This document shows positions 8,801 through 17,650 of a stretch of 64,000 bases of DNA, one piece after another; the first letter of the stretch is position 1; every line of letters starts with the position of its first letter. The notes beneath the pieces are model-generated. The model worked only from the letters and a program-made list of their open reading frames with translations. It searched no databases and had not been told where the DNA came from. The position numbers were made by a program, and so were the translations under genes. Source of the DNA: Ignavibacteriota bacterium (GTDB lineage Bacteria; Bacteroidota; Ignavibacteria; UBA10030; UBA6906); the NCBI GenBank assembly GCA_016707525.1, contig JADJHP010000006.1, forward strand, positions 186,001-250,000, written 5' to 3'.

Positions 8801-11298
8801 ACCTCGATGTGGTCAACAATGCCGCATCGATGGACCTGGACATCACGGATGCGCATCTGCCGACGGTCTATGTGGCGGCGGTGCTCTTCCGGAAGATCAA
8901 CGACCTCAACATCCCGCTCCTGGCCGGCCACGGGTTCGCGCCGATCATGGTCGAGCGGAAGAGCAACAAGCTCGATGTCCAGATCCGGGCCCCGGAGCGG
9001 ATCCGTCCGCGCGGCAAGCAGACCATCACCGTGGCCGTTTCGGGTGAACCGGGTGTGGCGCTCACGCTGGCCGCGGTGGACGAAGGGATCTGCCAGGTGA
9101 AGAACTACAGGACGCCTGATCCGTACGGATACTTCTACGCCCGTCGTGCGCTTGAAACGGACACGCACGACTTCTTCAAGCATCTGTTGCCGGAACCCGA
9201 CCGCTCGCGGTCGTCCAGCACCGGTGGCGGTGAAGCAGAGATGGGCAAGCGTGTGAATCCCCTCGGCGTGCAGCGCTTCAAGCCGCTCGCGCTCTGGTCC
9301 GGCATTCTCACGACTGATGGCAACGGCGAGGCCACGGTGCCGCTGACCATCCCCGAGTTCAACGGGGAGGTGCGGTTGATGGCATTCGCGTACAAAGGCG
9401 ACAGGTTCGGGTCGGCGGAGAAGGCGATGAAGGTCGCGGACAACATCGTGGTGACCCCGGCCTTGCCGCGCTTCGTGGCGCCGGGGGATTCCTTCAGTAT
9501 GCCGCTCACGGCGTTCAATACGACGGCGACGGGTACCACGGTGATGTTCGACATCGAGACCTCCGGGCCCGTGCGCACGACGCAGAAGCAGGTGGAACTC
9601 GAGGTCGGGGCGAATCAGGAACGGTACACACCGGTGGCGCTCGTTGCCGGTCCGCTCATCGGCGCCGGCACGGTGAAGGTGCGTGCGCGGGCTCTGGGCG
9701 AGGTGCTGGAATCTTCGACCGAGCTTCCCGTGCGCCCGGCCGCGCCGTTCGCCACGGATGCGCAGACGGGGTACGTCGACGGCGGGAACAACGTGAGTCT
9801 TCAGGTGGGTGATGTCTATCTGCCGGCCGGACGGAAGGCCTATGTGGCGCTGAGCCCGTTCCCGGTCTCCTCCATGGCCGGGCAGTTGAAAGCACTCCTC
9901 GGCTATCCGCACGGATGCCTGGAGCAGACGGTCTCCCGTGCGTTCCCACAGATCTATCTGCGCGACATTGCCTCGGTCCTCGCGCCGGGCACATTGACCG
10001 GTGGGAGTCCCACGTACTATGTGAATGAGGCGATCACCAAGGTCAGCGGGATGCAGTTGCAGGACGGCGGATTCTCCTACTGGCCGGGCGGGACGGAAGA
10101 GAATCCATGGGCGACCGTGTATGCGACACACTTCCTTGTCGAGGCACGCAAGGGCGGGTATGCCGTGATGGATGCCACCTTGTCGTCGGCGCTGGGTGCG
10201 ATCGCGCGCATCGCCCGCGACAGGAAGACCGAGGACCGTTCCTCTCGTGAAGCGAACAAGTGGGTCGTCCGGCGGATCGCTGCAAAGAGTTCGCTCTATG
10301 CGCTCTACGTGCTCGCGCTCGCGGGAAAGCCGGAGCAGTCCGTGATGAGCTTCTACCGCAACGAGCGTTCGTTGCTGACGGCCGATACCCGGTACATGCT
10401 CGCCGGTGCGTATGCGCTCGCCGGCGACCGGCGTTCGTACAGCGATATCATGCCCGGTCAATTCGTGGTGGATGAGACAGCGCGTCAGAGTGGCGGCGAT
10501 CTGGATTCACCGGTGCGCTCGGCGGCGGTGATGCTGAATGTGCTGCTGGAAACGGACCTGAACAGTCCGCATGTGCCGCGCCTCACGGAATACCTCTCGA
10601 AGGCGTACCGCACGGATGAATGGTACAGTACACAGGACAACGCCTTCACGTTGCTGGCGTTCGGCAAGGCGGCCCGGTTGGCGACGGCGACGAAAGCCAC
10701 CGGGAAGGTGAAGGTCGGGGGCAAGGATTATGCCTACGCCGGTGGGACGCAGCGGATCGACTGCGAGCCGTATGGCAAGACCGTCACGATCGCGATCGAG
10801 GGAAGTGGTCGTGTGTACTATACGCTGGCGGTCGAGGGTATCCGGACCGACGGCAAGGTGAGCATGGAGGACCGGAATCTGCAGGTGCGGCGCGATCTGC
10901 TCAACCGCTCCGGCGGGGTGGTGACGGGGCAAACGGTGAAGCAGAACGACCTTCTGGTCGTGCGCATCACGCTCACGTCGTCGGTGGATCGGTTGGAGTA
11001 TGTTGCGGTGAGCGACCTTTTACCTGCGGGGCTCGAGATCGAGAATCCACGTCTGACGGAAGCCACGGCGTATCCCTTCATTCAGAACGCGACCGTACCG
11101 GAATACATGGACATCCGGGATGACCGTATCAATCTGTACACGAGTTTCCGCGGTGGCAAGCGGCAGCAGGTGTTCTATTACGCGGTCCGGGCGGTCACGG
11201 CCGGCACCTTCGTCCATCCGCCGGTCTCGGCAGAAGCCATGTACGATGGCCGGTATTCCTCCAGGGCTGGTGCCGGGACGTTCCGCGTCGTGAGATAG
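5869..11298 (+). CDS. Bacterial alpha-2-macroglobulin family lipoprotein (thioester type)
   Basis: An 1809-residue exported lipoprotein. ATG 5869 follows AAGGAAG, and the signal peptide ends in a lipobox (LLHSC, Cys20). Long macroglobulin-like beta domains come first, including bait-region-like GPYDAMLYGDRNIYRPGEKV near residue 575. The A2M domain follows, then the thioester site GCLEQT with Cys1350 and Gln1353, then the helical thioester domain and a C-terminal receptor-like domain. Family members trap proteases in the periplasm covalently after bait cleavage. Adjacency to pbpC supports the known view that A2M and PBP1C act together to guard or repair the envelope. The intact CLEQ places it with the thioester-bearing class. 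Confidence 0.95.
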   Translation: MTRHRLLLVLVLLAVLLHSCGGPGTNVLRVTSTLPSGVVGRDLILPVTFSRAIVPMDSVNQWTSTPYVTFSPGIPGKFIWEDTTRLVFSPDGQLPGDARFTAKLNTDLLTQMSGATGFDGPAEFSFETESFRLKGAEFFYDRIGQKREIGIRANLEFTYEVNASDVPGMVTVKVDNEQRPIANVATTGKSRVIAVDIGTVTQLEKERVIAVTCSGDLTSPETGTRIRTEEPFVYRMPPLGELQILGHEFGSDGNNGWIKVRTSQEVDAEVAKAGVTLDPVRPFTVRNDGDGFTLLGSFEPGAAFRLIVKKGLESVLGGKTQNDYEADVVIGNIAPSFGFASSSGMYMMLGGARSIDIKTVNLPQLAVRVSQIFQNNIVYLLDNGRYYDYSYYGDEEGGGESWVKKYRYYVGNFGRQLSYDTISVAHVPNREITTPFSLAPFMNTGYKGFYLVEIANPEESWRSTSKLISISDIGLIAKTSYNEVLVFATNLVTTTPMPNVTISLISTTNQVVAVAKTDPDGVARFTGMAEKMKDFPLRIVTAEADNDFNFLHLDDYRVETSRYDVSGRRDLAGPYDAMLYGDRNIYRPGEKVVVAGLVRNLSNPVPAGMPVRLKLFSPRSSLVQETQHTLNDQGAFESSFQTSTAAGTGDYRYELYTGSNVFLTSYKVSVEDFVPDRLRVNLTPTLETARPGETVDYTVQATNFFGPPAAGRNWEFEGAFTVVPYVSKNFPEFVFRDDAASNNVGDPFVATGRTENDGTAAVSMTIPEGLSTSGIIRARARVAVFDESGRPVYQVAQTMVYPKSYLIGVKNAGAYYAAPNTPQKVRIVAVDPQDQVLKGFTAQVQLIRYEWHSVLRQHPQTNNLRYVSERREIPVRTDRVTIGSGPLEYTYTAPRSGDYALRVSKAGDAGYNQIEFYSYSWGTSDMTSFEVDPEARVDIVMDKKVYAPGEKAHILFQAPFSGKMLVTVERNHVFTHQYLDVVNNAASMDLDITDAHLPTVYVAAVLFRKINDLNIPLLAGHGFAPIMVERKSNKLDVQIRAPERIRPRGKQTITVAVSGEPGVALTLAAVDEGICQVKNYRTPDPYGYFYARRALETDTHDFFKHLLPEPDRSRSSSTGGGEAEMGKRVNPLGVQRFKPLALWSGILTTDGNGEATVPLTIPEFNGEVRLMAFAYKGDRFGSAEKAMKVADNIVVTPALPRFVAPGDSFSMPLTAFNTTATGTTVMFDIETSGPVRTTQKQVELEVGANQERYTPVALVAGPLIGAGTVKVRARALGEVLESSTELPVRPAAPFATDAQTGYVDGGNNVSLQVGDVYLPAGRKAYVALSPFPVSSMAGQLKALLGYPHGCLEQTVSRAFPQIYLRDIASVLAPGTLTGGSPTYYVNEAITKVSGMQLQDGGFSYWPGGTEENPWATVYATHFLVEARKGGYAVMDATLSSALGAIARIARDRKTEDRSSREANKWVVRRIAAKSSLYALYVLALAGKPEQSVMSFYRNERSLLTADTRYMLAGAYALAGDRRSYSDIMPGQFVVDETARQSGGDLDSPVRSAAVMLNVLLETDLNSPHVPRLTEYLSKAYRTDEWYSTQDNAFTLLAFGKAARLATATKATGKVKVGGKDYAYAGGTQRIDCEPYGKTVTIAIEGSGRVYYTLAVEGIRTDGKVSMEDRNLQVRRDLLNRSGGVVTGQTVKQNDLLVVRITLTSSVDRLEYVAVSDLLPAGLEIENPRLTEATAYPFIQNATVPEYMDIRDDRINLYTSFRGGKRQQVFYYAVRAVTAGTFVHPPVSAEAMYDGRYSSRAGAGTFRVVR

Positions 11299-11408
11299 TG
11301 AGCAACAATCCGGGCCCGGTTTGCGTACAACTTCTCAGGAAGGGACACACGCACTCCGGGCCCGGCAGTTCAGGCTGCAGCCCACATTGAACATCGAAAG
11401 GCAGACCC

Positions 11409-11630
11409 ATGGACACACCGACACCCTCTTCTGCAGGCGAGCGCAAACGTGACCGCGGTAGCGTCATCGGCGGCATCGTCCTTATTGTCATTGGCTGTCT
11501 GTTCCTGGCCGACAGGTTCCTGGACGTGAGTTTTGGGGATTTCTGGCCGCTCATACTTGTCGCGATCGGCGGCGCCATGCTGTGGCGTTCCCGCGATGAC
11601 AACCAACCGCAGCAGGGAGGACAGTCATGA
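11409..11630 (+). CDS. Small LiaI-LiaF-like membrane protein (DUF5668-type)
   Basis: A 73-residue protein with a charged N-terminus and two hydrophobic segments around residues 17-34 and 44-58, with the pattern GGIVLIVIGCLFLADRF...FWPLILVAIGG. This is the signature of the transmembrane region shared by LiaI and LiaF. ATG 11409 has AAAGG upstream. Its last codon overlaps the start of the LiaF-like gene (ATGA at 11627-11630), so the two are co-translated. Family members are linked to envelope-stress sensing; no sensor kinase lies nearby here. Confidence 0.8.
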   Translation: MDTPTPSSAGERKRDRGSVIGGIVLIVIGCLFLADRFLDVSFGDFWPLILVAIGGAMLWRSRDDNQPQQGGQS

Positions 11631-12523
11631 GACCCGGCCGGATCTTCTGGGGAGTGGCACTCGTCTCCCTCGGCCTGTTGGTCCTTGCCGACAAGGCGGG
11701 CATCATGACACCGAAGTGGAGTATCGCCATCGGGCTCTGGCCCCTGGTCCTGGTGCTCTGGGGAATCGGACTTCTGGTAGGAGGGAAGATTGTGCGATTG
11801 ATCACAGCGGGTGTTGCGGGTCTGGTGCTTGCATATTTCTTTGCGGCACTTGTCACCACATCGTTCTGGGACGAGGAGGACGAGGGAGAATTGGCGAATT
11901 CCTCCCAGAGTTTCGTGGTATCACCCGACACGACGGTGAAGCATGTGAAGTTCATCCTCGACTCCGGCGCCGGTGCATTCACCATCGCCGATACGTCCAC
12001 GAACCTGCTCTTCGCTGAAGTGGAATCGAACCTCGGGATGTATGCGTTCGATGAATCTGGCCAGGGCGAAGACCGGACGTATACGATGTCTCTGGAGGGA
12101 AAGCGGAAAGGACTCCGCCTGGGCCGGAACAGCAATCAGGTAACGGCGCGCCTCAACGCTGCTCCGGTCTGGGACCTGGAGATGAATATCGGAGCGGCGA
12201 AACTGACATGCGATCTGACACCGTTCAAGGTGGAACACCTGGAGATCAACGGCGGCGCCTCCAGCATGAAGATCACGCTGGGCGACCGGTCATCCACGAC
12301 GAACGTCCATGTCTCCGCGGGGGCCTCCTCGATCACCCTGTATGTTCCGGAATCGGCGGCCTGTGAGGTGGAATTGGAGACGGCGTTGTCCTCCAAGCAC
12401 TTTCCCGGGTTCACGAAGTCCGGTGAAGGCGTCTACCGCACGGAGAATTTCGGCACCGCAAAGAGCACGATCTCGGTGAACATCGAAGCGGGGGTGTCGA
12501 GTATCAAGGTGGAAAGATACTAA
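11627..12523 (+). CDS. LiaF-like membrane protein with C-terminal beta 'toastrack' domain
   Basis: 298 residues. The N-terminal part repeats the LiaI-LiaF motif (GRIFWGVALVSLGLLVLADK...LWPLVLVLWGIGLLVGG) and holds three to four membrane segments up to about residue 83. From about residue 95 a beta-rich domain with repeated glycine/serine patterns (DSGAGAFTI, NIGAAKLTCDL, NGGASSMKI, SAGASSITLYVP, EAGVSSIKV) matches the C-terminal domain of LiaF/DUF4097-type proteins. It probably responds to envelope stress or modulates a regulator, by analogy with LiaF. It overlaps the upstream gene by four bases and ends before a hairpin terminator. Confidence 0.8.
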   Translation: MRPGRIFWGVALVSLGLLVLADKAGIMTPKWSIAIGLWPLVLVLWGIGLLVGGKIVRLITAGVAGLVLAYFFAALVTTSFWDEEDEGELANSSQSFVVSPDTTVKHVKFILDSGAGAFTIADTSTNLLFAEVESNLGMYAFDESGQGEDRTYTMSLEGKRKGLRLGRNSNQVTARLNAAPVWDLEMNIGAAKLTCDLTPFKVEHLEINGGASSMKITLGDRSSTTNVHVSAGASSITLYVPESAACEVELETALSSKHFPGFTKSGEGVYRTENFGTAKSTISVNIEAGVSSIKVERY

Positions 12524-12553
12524 GAGTATCGTGATACGGAAGACCACTCCGGG

Positions 12554-12587
12554 AACGGCGTATGAGCTTTCGTGCATACGCCGTTTT
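12554..12587 (+). terminator. Rho-independent terminator after the LiaF-like gene
   Basis: AACGGCGTATG (12554-12564) pairs perfectly with CATACGCCGTT (12575-12585), followed by a T-rich stretch TTCCTTTT. It lies between the plus-strand LiaF-like gene and the convergent asparaginase gene. Confidence 0.8.
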
Positions 12588-12618
12588 CCTTTTCTGTCCG
12601 CTCCGTGGTGTCTCTGCT

Positions 12619-13104
12619 TCAGTGTTCCTCAAAGACCCCTGTCTTCTTGTTCTTCTTCACGTTGTCCCACGTGAACACCCTCCCGTTCATCACGATGTAG
12701 ACACCGTGGGGGAGGACCTGGACATAGGCCAGGGCGCTGCCAAGATTGAAGAGACCGTCGGAGCTGCCGAACTTATACGGGACCATTGCGCCGGTGAGGA
12801 CGATCGTCTTGCCCGTTACTTCCGTGCCCAGCGCGCGTGCGGTCACATCCATCGTATCGGTGCCGTGGGTGATCAGGATCTTCTCCTCGTGCGCCTTCCT
12901 GCACTGGTCGAGGATCAGTGAACGGTCCGCATCCGTCATCTCCAGGCTGTCCACCATCATCAACGTGCGAATCGCCACATCGAGTTTGCACCGGCCCAGC
13001 GTGAGCATCTCCTGCAGATGGGAGTCCTTGAAAAAGAGTTTTCCTTCGAGTTCGTTGTATTCCTTATCGAAGGTTCCCCCGGTGACAAAGATGCGGATCG
13101 GCAT
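12619..13104 (-). CDS. Short asparaginase-domain protein
   Basis: A 161-residue protein from ATG 13104; a TTG at 13140 would add 12 polar residues and is less likely. It carries the two asparaginase signatures: TGGTFDKEY with likely nucleophile Thr11, and ITHGTDTMDVTAR (residues 78-90) with the second threonine and the Asp. Classical L-asparaginases have about 330 residues in two domains, so this is only the N-terminal catalytic half. Such half-size asparaginase-domain proteins are known as a separate group whose substrate is not established. There is no signal peptide, so it is cytoplasmic. It stands alone on the minus strand. Confidence 0.85.
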   Translation of the reverse strand: MPIRIFVTGGTFDKEYNELEGKLFFKDSHLQEMLTLGRCKLDVAIRTLMMVDSLEMTDADRSLILDQCRKAHEEKILITHGTDTMDVTARALGTEVTGKTIVLTGAMVPYKFGSSDGLFNLGSALAYVQVLPHGVYIVMNGRVFTWDNVKKNKKTGVFEEH

Positions 13105-13386
13105 GGCGTGATCGCTGGTGGTGGTCGTATCTGTATCCAACTGCCCTTCGAACCTACCCGATTCCCATCAGAAAATCAAGCGCGTACCATTGTAGAAATG
13201 TCGGCTCCGGGGCCGTTCGGATGGGTATGATGTGCGTACGTGACCGCGATTACAGCGCCGGCCGGGCGTATCGTGTATATTGACTCCACACATCGGGTGT
13301 CTCCCGACACCGCACACAGGTACCATCAGTCATCATCGAACAGTCCGTTTTCAACTGCTTTTCATTCTTCTCAGGAGGGTTCCATC

Positions 13387-14607
13387 ATGCGTACAACAGT
13401 CCTGGTCATTCTTGTCGGCCTGCTGACGGTTGCGCAGTCGTTCGCAGGCATCACGCTCGTCGATCGTCATTTCACGGGTGCTCATCCCACGCTCCCCGCG
13501 AACTGGGAGCAGGCACAGAACTGGGATTCCACAAAAGCTCCGGGTTTGCTCAGCCGGGTCCATATCGCTTTCGCGTCCCCGTACGTGGCCGTGACTGGGA
13601 AATTGTGCGAAGCCTATACCCTGAACATTCACGCTGGCGGGACGCTGGCCCTCAGGAAGTCCGATGCCGAAAGATTCCTGGTCGTGATCAACGACGTGAC
13701 GGTTGATGCCGGTGGGTCCTGGAAGAAGGATGGCCCGGACGGCACGACAGGCCCGATCGTGGTCGTCGGCGGCGATATCCGGAATAGCGGTACGATCGAC
13801 CTGAAAGGGGTGAGTACCGGACAGGAGCAGGTGATCCTTGCCGGCTGCAGTCAGAGGCTCAGCGGCAGCGCAGACATCGTGTTCCAGACTCTCCGTTCGT
13901 TTGCGAAGTTCACGGTGGATGGTGTGACGGTGTACGTGACCGGCAAGTACTATGGCCCCTGGCCCGCACTGGTGAACGGCGGGCAGTTCATCGTGGGTGA
14001 AGCACCACTGCCCATTACGCTGGCCTCCTTCACCGCTTCACCGATCGAGGGTGTGGCGGGTGTCGCCCTTCAGTGGCGCACGGTGACGGAGGTTGATAAT
14101 TATGGTTTCTTCATCGAGCGCCGTGCGGCGGATGTGGGCATCTTCCAGCAGGTGGATTTCGTCCCGACGCAGGGAAACGGGATCGTGCCGCACGACTATA
14201 TGTTCACCGATGGTTCGGTGGCCAGCGGTACGTGGTACTACCGGTTGCGTCAGGTGGACCTGAACGGGGACGAATCGACGACGGAAGAGGTACGGGTGGA
14301 GATCGCGGGAGTCACGGACGTGGCGACGGATGCCGTGCCGGCAGGGTTCGGGCTGCAGCAGAACTATCCGAATCCGTTCAATCCGGAGACCGCCATTTCC
14401 TTCACCGTGGCGGCAGCGGGGACCGCGAAGCTTGTGGTGTATGATGCGATCGGCCGTGAGGTTGCAACGCTCTTTGACGGCGTTGCCGAGCCGGGAAGGC
14501 TGTACAATGTGCGGTTCAATGGAGCGGGGTTGTCAAGTGGTATGTACTTCTACCGGTTGAACGCGGGTGCGCAGGTGGACATGAAGCGCATGGTGCTCGC
14601 CCGGTAG
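13387..14607 (+). CDS. Secreted protein with class A type IX-like C-terminal sorting domain
   Basis: 406 residues from ATG 13387, which follows AGGAGG at 13373-13378. A signal peptide covers about residues 1-22. The central part is beta-rich, with the repeated idea of an ordered sheet (AGGTLALRKSD, DAGGSWKKDG, NSGTIDLKG). Then follows a stretch common just before sorting domains: LPITLASFTASPIEGVAGVA, EVDNYGFFIERR and GTWYYRLRQVDLNGDE. The C-terminal domain has NYPNPFNPETAISF, a beta sandwich, and ends in MVLAR. It is probably exported across the outer membrane by a type IX-like system. The biochemical role is not recognisable. A strong hairpin follows. Confidence 0.8.
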   Translation: MRTTVLVILVGLLTVAQSFAGITLVDRHFTGAHPTLPANWEQAQNWDSTKAPGLLSRVHIAFASPYVAVTGKLCEAYTLNIHAGGTLALRKSDAERFLVVINDVTVDAGGSWKKDGPDGTTGPIVVVGGDIRNSGTIDLKGVSTGQEQVILAGCSQRLSGSADIVFQTLRSFAKFTVDGVTVYVTGKYYGPWPALVNGGQFIVGEAPLPITLASFTASPIEGVAGVALQWRTVTEVDNYGFFIERRAADVGIFQQVDFVPTQGNGIVPHDYMFTDGSVASGTWYYRLRQVDLNGDESTTEEVRVEIAGVTDVATDAVPAGFGLQQNYPNPFNPETAISFTVAAAGTAKLVVYDAIGREVATLFDGVAEPGRLYNVRFNGAGLSSGMYFYRLNAGAQVDMKRMVLAR

Positions 14608-14643
14608 CGTCCCGCGCGGAGAGCGGCACCCTCCGCAACAGCA

Positions 14644-14680
14644 ACGCCGGGCCATGCACACCTTCCTCATGGCCCGGCGT
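14644..14680. terminator. Hairpin between convergent genes (probable bidirectional terminator)
   Basis: A perfect 13-base inverted repeat: ACGCCGGGCCATG (14644-14656) and CATGGCCCGGCGT (14668-14680) around an 11-base loop. No clear T tract follows on either strand, so termination strength is uncertain. Its place between converging stops at 14607 and 14708 fits the role. Confidence 0.6.
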
Positions 14681-14707
14681 CCGCTGTTCACATCACACCC
14701 GCCGAAG

Positions 14708-17371
14708 TTACTTCACCAGAAGCATCTTCCGCAGTTCAACGAACGGTTTGTCGCCGCCGGCTGATTGCGCCTGCAGGCGGTAGAAGTACACGCCGCTTGC
14801 CACGCGTGCACCGTCGGTGTTCGTGCTGTTCCAGGTCACCACCTGATACCCGGCACCCATGTCCCCATTCACCAGCCTCGCGACCTCACGGCCGAGTGCA
14901 TCATAGACCGTCAGGCGCACGGATGCTGCGGCCGGCAGGCCGAAGCGGATCGTCGTGCTGGGGTTGAAGGGATTCGGATAGTTCTGATCCAGCGAGAACT
15001 GCGTCGGCACTGCGAGGCGGCCATCCACATCGGTGATGGTTCCACGGACGAGCGTCACATGCACCGTATCGATGCACAGTTGGATCGGGTTCGTCGGATC
15101 CTTTGTTGCTACCGACCACTTCAGCAGCACCGAATCCGCCGCGCCCAGGTAGGTCAGAAGCTGCTTGCCGGTGCGGACAAGGAACGTATCCTTTGCTGCG
15201 GTGCCTGTCGGGACCGCGGCGGAACCGACCGGGAGCCACTGATAGATCAGATTGTCGCCGTTCAGGTCGACCGCTGCACGCCAGCGGAAGGTCACCGTCT
15301 GCGCGGTGTCATTCAGAACCACACGCGACGTATGGGCCGGGCTCAGCAGTGAGAAGTACCGGTTCGGCGGCGCATTGATGCCGCCGGTGATATCGGTGAC
15401 CCAGCTCGGGGTGATCTGATAACCGTCGTTGTACACAGCGCTGGCTGATGTGTACTGGGTGGCGACACCCTGGACGCTCATCGGGTAGACCGGCTCCGTC
15501 GTGCCGTCCAAATCCATATCCTGATCGATGCGCAGGAGGAGATCCCGGACGCCGTCGGTGATGGTCATGTTCGCATCGGCGCCAGTTGCGGGCCACGCAA
15601 CGGATGTTGCGGTCTTGGCGACGCCGATGAACTTGATCAGTTCACTCTCATAGTTTTCCGCGTTCGCGAGGTAGTGCGGGAGAGTGAGCACTTGTGGTGT
15701 GACCGCATTGTTCGAATCGAGCAGTTGGACGTCCGCCATGTTGACGATGTTCAGCTGCGTCGTGCCGCGATTCTGTCCGACCACACCCTTCACGACCAGG
15801 CGATCGCCGAACTTGTAGACCGGTCCGCCGCCCGTCACGCTCCCCTTCGTCACGTTGATCCCGCCCGTGGCATCCTGGATGAAGTACTGGAAGCGGTTCG
15901 CGCTGGCCGTGGGATTCATGGAGGTGACCGTACCGATCACCGTGACCGTGTCGCCCATGCGGTCCGGCCTGAATGGGTCGACCGACTGGATCCGCACGGC
16001 GGCGATGGTCTCGGAGATGATGACCTTAATCTTCTCATGCGCGTCGGTCGTGAAGCTGTTCGGACCCGTCGGCGGCGAGATCAGGACCGTTTCCTCGTTG
16101 GAGTTCTCGAAGTAGATGACGTTCCCTACGGCGTCCACGGCGATGTCGGAGCGTGCCCCGGTCATGTTGTTCTGCTTGTCCTTGTACACCGTGTCCAGGA
16201 CCGGCGACCCGCTGTAGAGGTTCTTGATGACATAGATGTTCTGCTTCACATTGGCGTCGCTGGCCTTGCGGCGGGCGATGGTGAAATAGAGCATGTCATC
16301 GCTGCCCAGGGAATCCTTGCCATGGGCCAATGCCATCGTATTGCCGCGACCGCTGTCCACGGTCACCGTCCACTGCGCATCAGCGAGCTTCTTTGACGAG
16401 GTCCCGTCCCATCCGGCGAAATTGAACATTGCCACGCCCGGTGCGATGTTGTCCTTCGCACCGTAGAAGGATGCGAAGATGACGGAGTCGCCGCCGAACT
16501 GCACGTCCCAGAAGACGACAGTGGAATCGCCGTCGATGGCGATCGTCTTCGGCTGGAACCACGTGCTGGCGCCGATGGGCATGAAGTACACTTTGCTGTT
16601 GCCGGCGACGGCCATGACGCGGCTGCTGCCCGTACCGCCGATCGCAAGGCCTTCCAGATTGGTCGTGTACCCGCCCGAGTCGACCAAGACCACGTTCAAC
16701 GTGTCTGTATGGTAGCGGAAGATCTGCTTGTTGTCGCGTCCGATCAGGTAGACATATCCTTCCTCATCAGCTTCGGAGGAATACCGGAGGTTCGCCGGTC
16801 CAACGATCGCGCCGGTGTTGTTGAGCTTTGCGACGCCCTTGCTGTTGCCCCACAGACGTCCATCCGCCGAGTGGCGTGCGATGCCGGTGGCGTAGCCGCC
16901 GTTGTCAGCGGCATAGATGAATCCAAAATTCTTCAGCGAGGAATTCCGGATGGCGGTCACGCCACGGGTAAAGATCGACGGCTGATCGTAGAAGATCTCG
17001 GTGTACGTGCTGTACCCCTTATCGAACGCGGAGATCTTGATGGAGTAGTCGCCGGATGCGACCGGCGTCCCCTGGAAGTTGTTGCCGTCCCACACCACGA
17101 GCGTGTCGCCGGACGGGAGATCGGTGGCCTTGATCGTCCGGATGTTGATCATGCCGGAATAGATCTGGACCAGCACGGAGTCCGCGTGGTCCGACAGCAC
17201 GAACCGGACCGCGGCACCTGTCCCGTCGTTGAACTTGGCGTCGAAGGGATCAGTGGATGCCGGCTGGGTCACGCGAATATTGTGTGCAAACGTGTCTGCA
17301 ACTGCCTGCTGCGTTGGCGCAAAGAGCATAAGCGCCAGTGCAGCCAGGCACAATCGAGTGAAGATCTTCAT
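14708..17371 (-). CDS. Large secreted beta-propeller/OB-fold protein with class A sorting domain
   Basis: 887 residues from ATG 17371, preceded by AGGAG. A signal peptide (MKIFTRLCLAALALMLFA...) is followed by a FlgD-like beta segment (SGDTLVVWDGNNFQGTPVAS). A propeller-like region covers about residues 110-420 (EEGYVYLIGRDNKQIFRY). An OB-fold-like domain follows at about 450-640 (GDTVTVIGTVTSMNP, FIQDATGGINV, GDRLVVKGVVG), similar to OB domains in secreted nucleases and DUF5689-type proteins. The end is NYPNPFNPSTTIRFGLP...MLLVK. It is a likely surface or released protein; no enzymatic domain was recognised. Confidence 0.8.
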   Translation of the reverse strand: MKIFTRLCLAALALMLFAPTQQAVADTFAHNIRVTQPASTDPFDAKFNDGTGAAVRFVLSDHADSVLVQIYSGMINIRTIKATDLPSGDTLVVWDGNNFQGTPVASGDYSIKISAFDKGYSTYTEIFYDQPSIFTRGVTAIRNSSLKNFGFIYAADNGGYATGIARHSADGRLWGNSKGVAKLNNTGAIVGPANLRYSSEADEEGYVYLIGRDNKQIFRYHTDTLNVVLVDSGGYTTNLEGLAIGGTGSSRVMAVAGNSKVYFMPIGASTWFQPKTIAIDGDSTVVFWDVQFGGDSVIFASFYGAKDNIAPGVAMFNFAGWDGTSSKKLADAQWTVTVDSGRGNTMALAHGKDSLGSDDMLYFTIARRKASDANVKQNIYVIKNLYSGSPVLDTVYKDKQNNMTGARSDIAVDAVGNVIYFENSNEETVLISPPTGPNSFTTDAHEKIKVIISETIAAVRIQSVDPFRPDRMGDTVTVIGTVTSMNPTASANRFQYFIQDATGGINVTKGSVTGGGPVYKFGDRLVVKGVVGQNRGTTQLNIVNMADVQLLDSNNAVTPQVLTLPHYLANAENYESELIKFIGVAKTATSVAWPATGADANMTITDGVRDLLLRIDQDMDLDGTTEPVYPMSVQGVATQYTSASAVYNDGYQITPSWVTDITGGINAPPNRYFSLLSPAHTSRVVLNDTAQTVTFRWRAAVDLNGDNLIYQWLPVGSAAVPTGTAAKDTFLVRTGKQLLTYLGAADSVLLKWSVATKDPTNPIQLCIDTVHVTLVRGTITDVDGRLAVPTQFSLDQNYPNPFNPSTTIRFGLPAAASVRLTVYDALGREVARLVNGDMGAGYQVVTWNSTNTDGARVASGVYFYRLQAQSAGGDKPFVELRKMLLVK

Positions 17372-17411
17372 GGGTTTCTCCTGTGAAATGAGGAAGGTAG
17401 TTGACCCTTTC

Positions 17412-17439
17412 AAGTTAGCAATCACGGGAAGAAAGGCAA
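17412..17439 (-). promoter_or_regulatory. Possible promoter for the large secreted propeller/OB-fold gene
   Basis: Read on the minus strand: TTGCCT (17439-17434), 16-base spacer, TAACTT (17417-17412), about 40 bases before ATG 17371. It is weaker than the divergent plus-strand promoter at 17481. Confidence 0.35.
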
Positions 17440-17480
17440 GGTTGGCCCTTCCAGATTTGTGTTCCATGGGTGCGGCGGGC

Positions 17481-17509
17481 TTGACATTCCCCGCGATGAG
17501 TGGTATCAT
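17481..17509 (+). promoter_or_regulatory. Probable sigma-70-type promoter for the FG-GAP repeat gene
   Basis: TTGACA at 17481-17486, exactly 17 bases, then TATCAT at 17504-17509. It lies in the divergent spacer, about 140 bases upstream of ATG 17651. Confidence 0.6.
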
Positions 17510-17650
17510 AAGAATACCTGTATCACGTGCGCACCCGCCGCGGACGCGAGCGGCATCGGGGGCATCCTCTTCTCACCGGGTCGGATCTCGAACGCACTTG
17601 TTGTCCACCACTACACTACTTTCTCACTCATTCACATCAGGAGTCAACGC

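Noticed and set aside
6757..10461. A 1234-codon minus-strand open frame
   Set aside because: It is fully antisense to the alpha-2-macroglobulin gene, has shadow-type composition, and no domain or ribosome-binding site.
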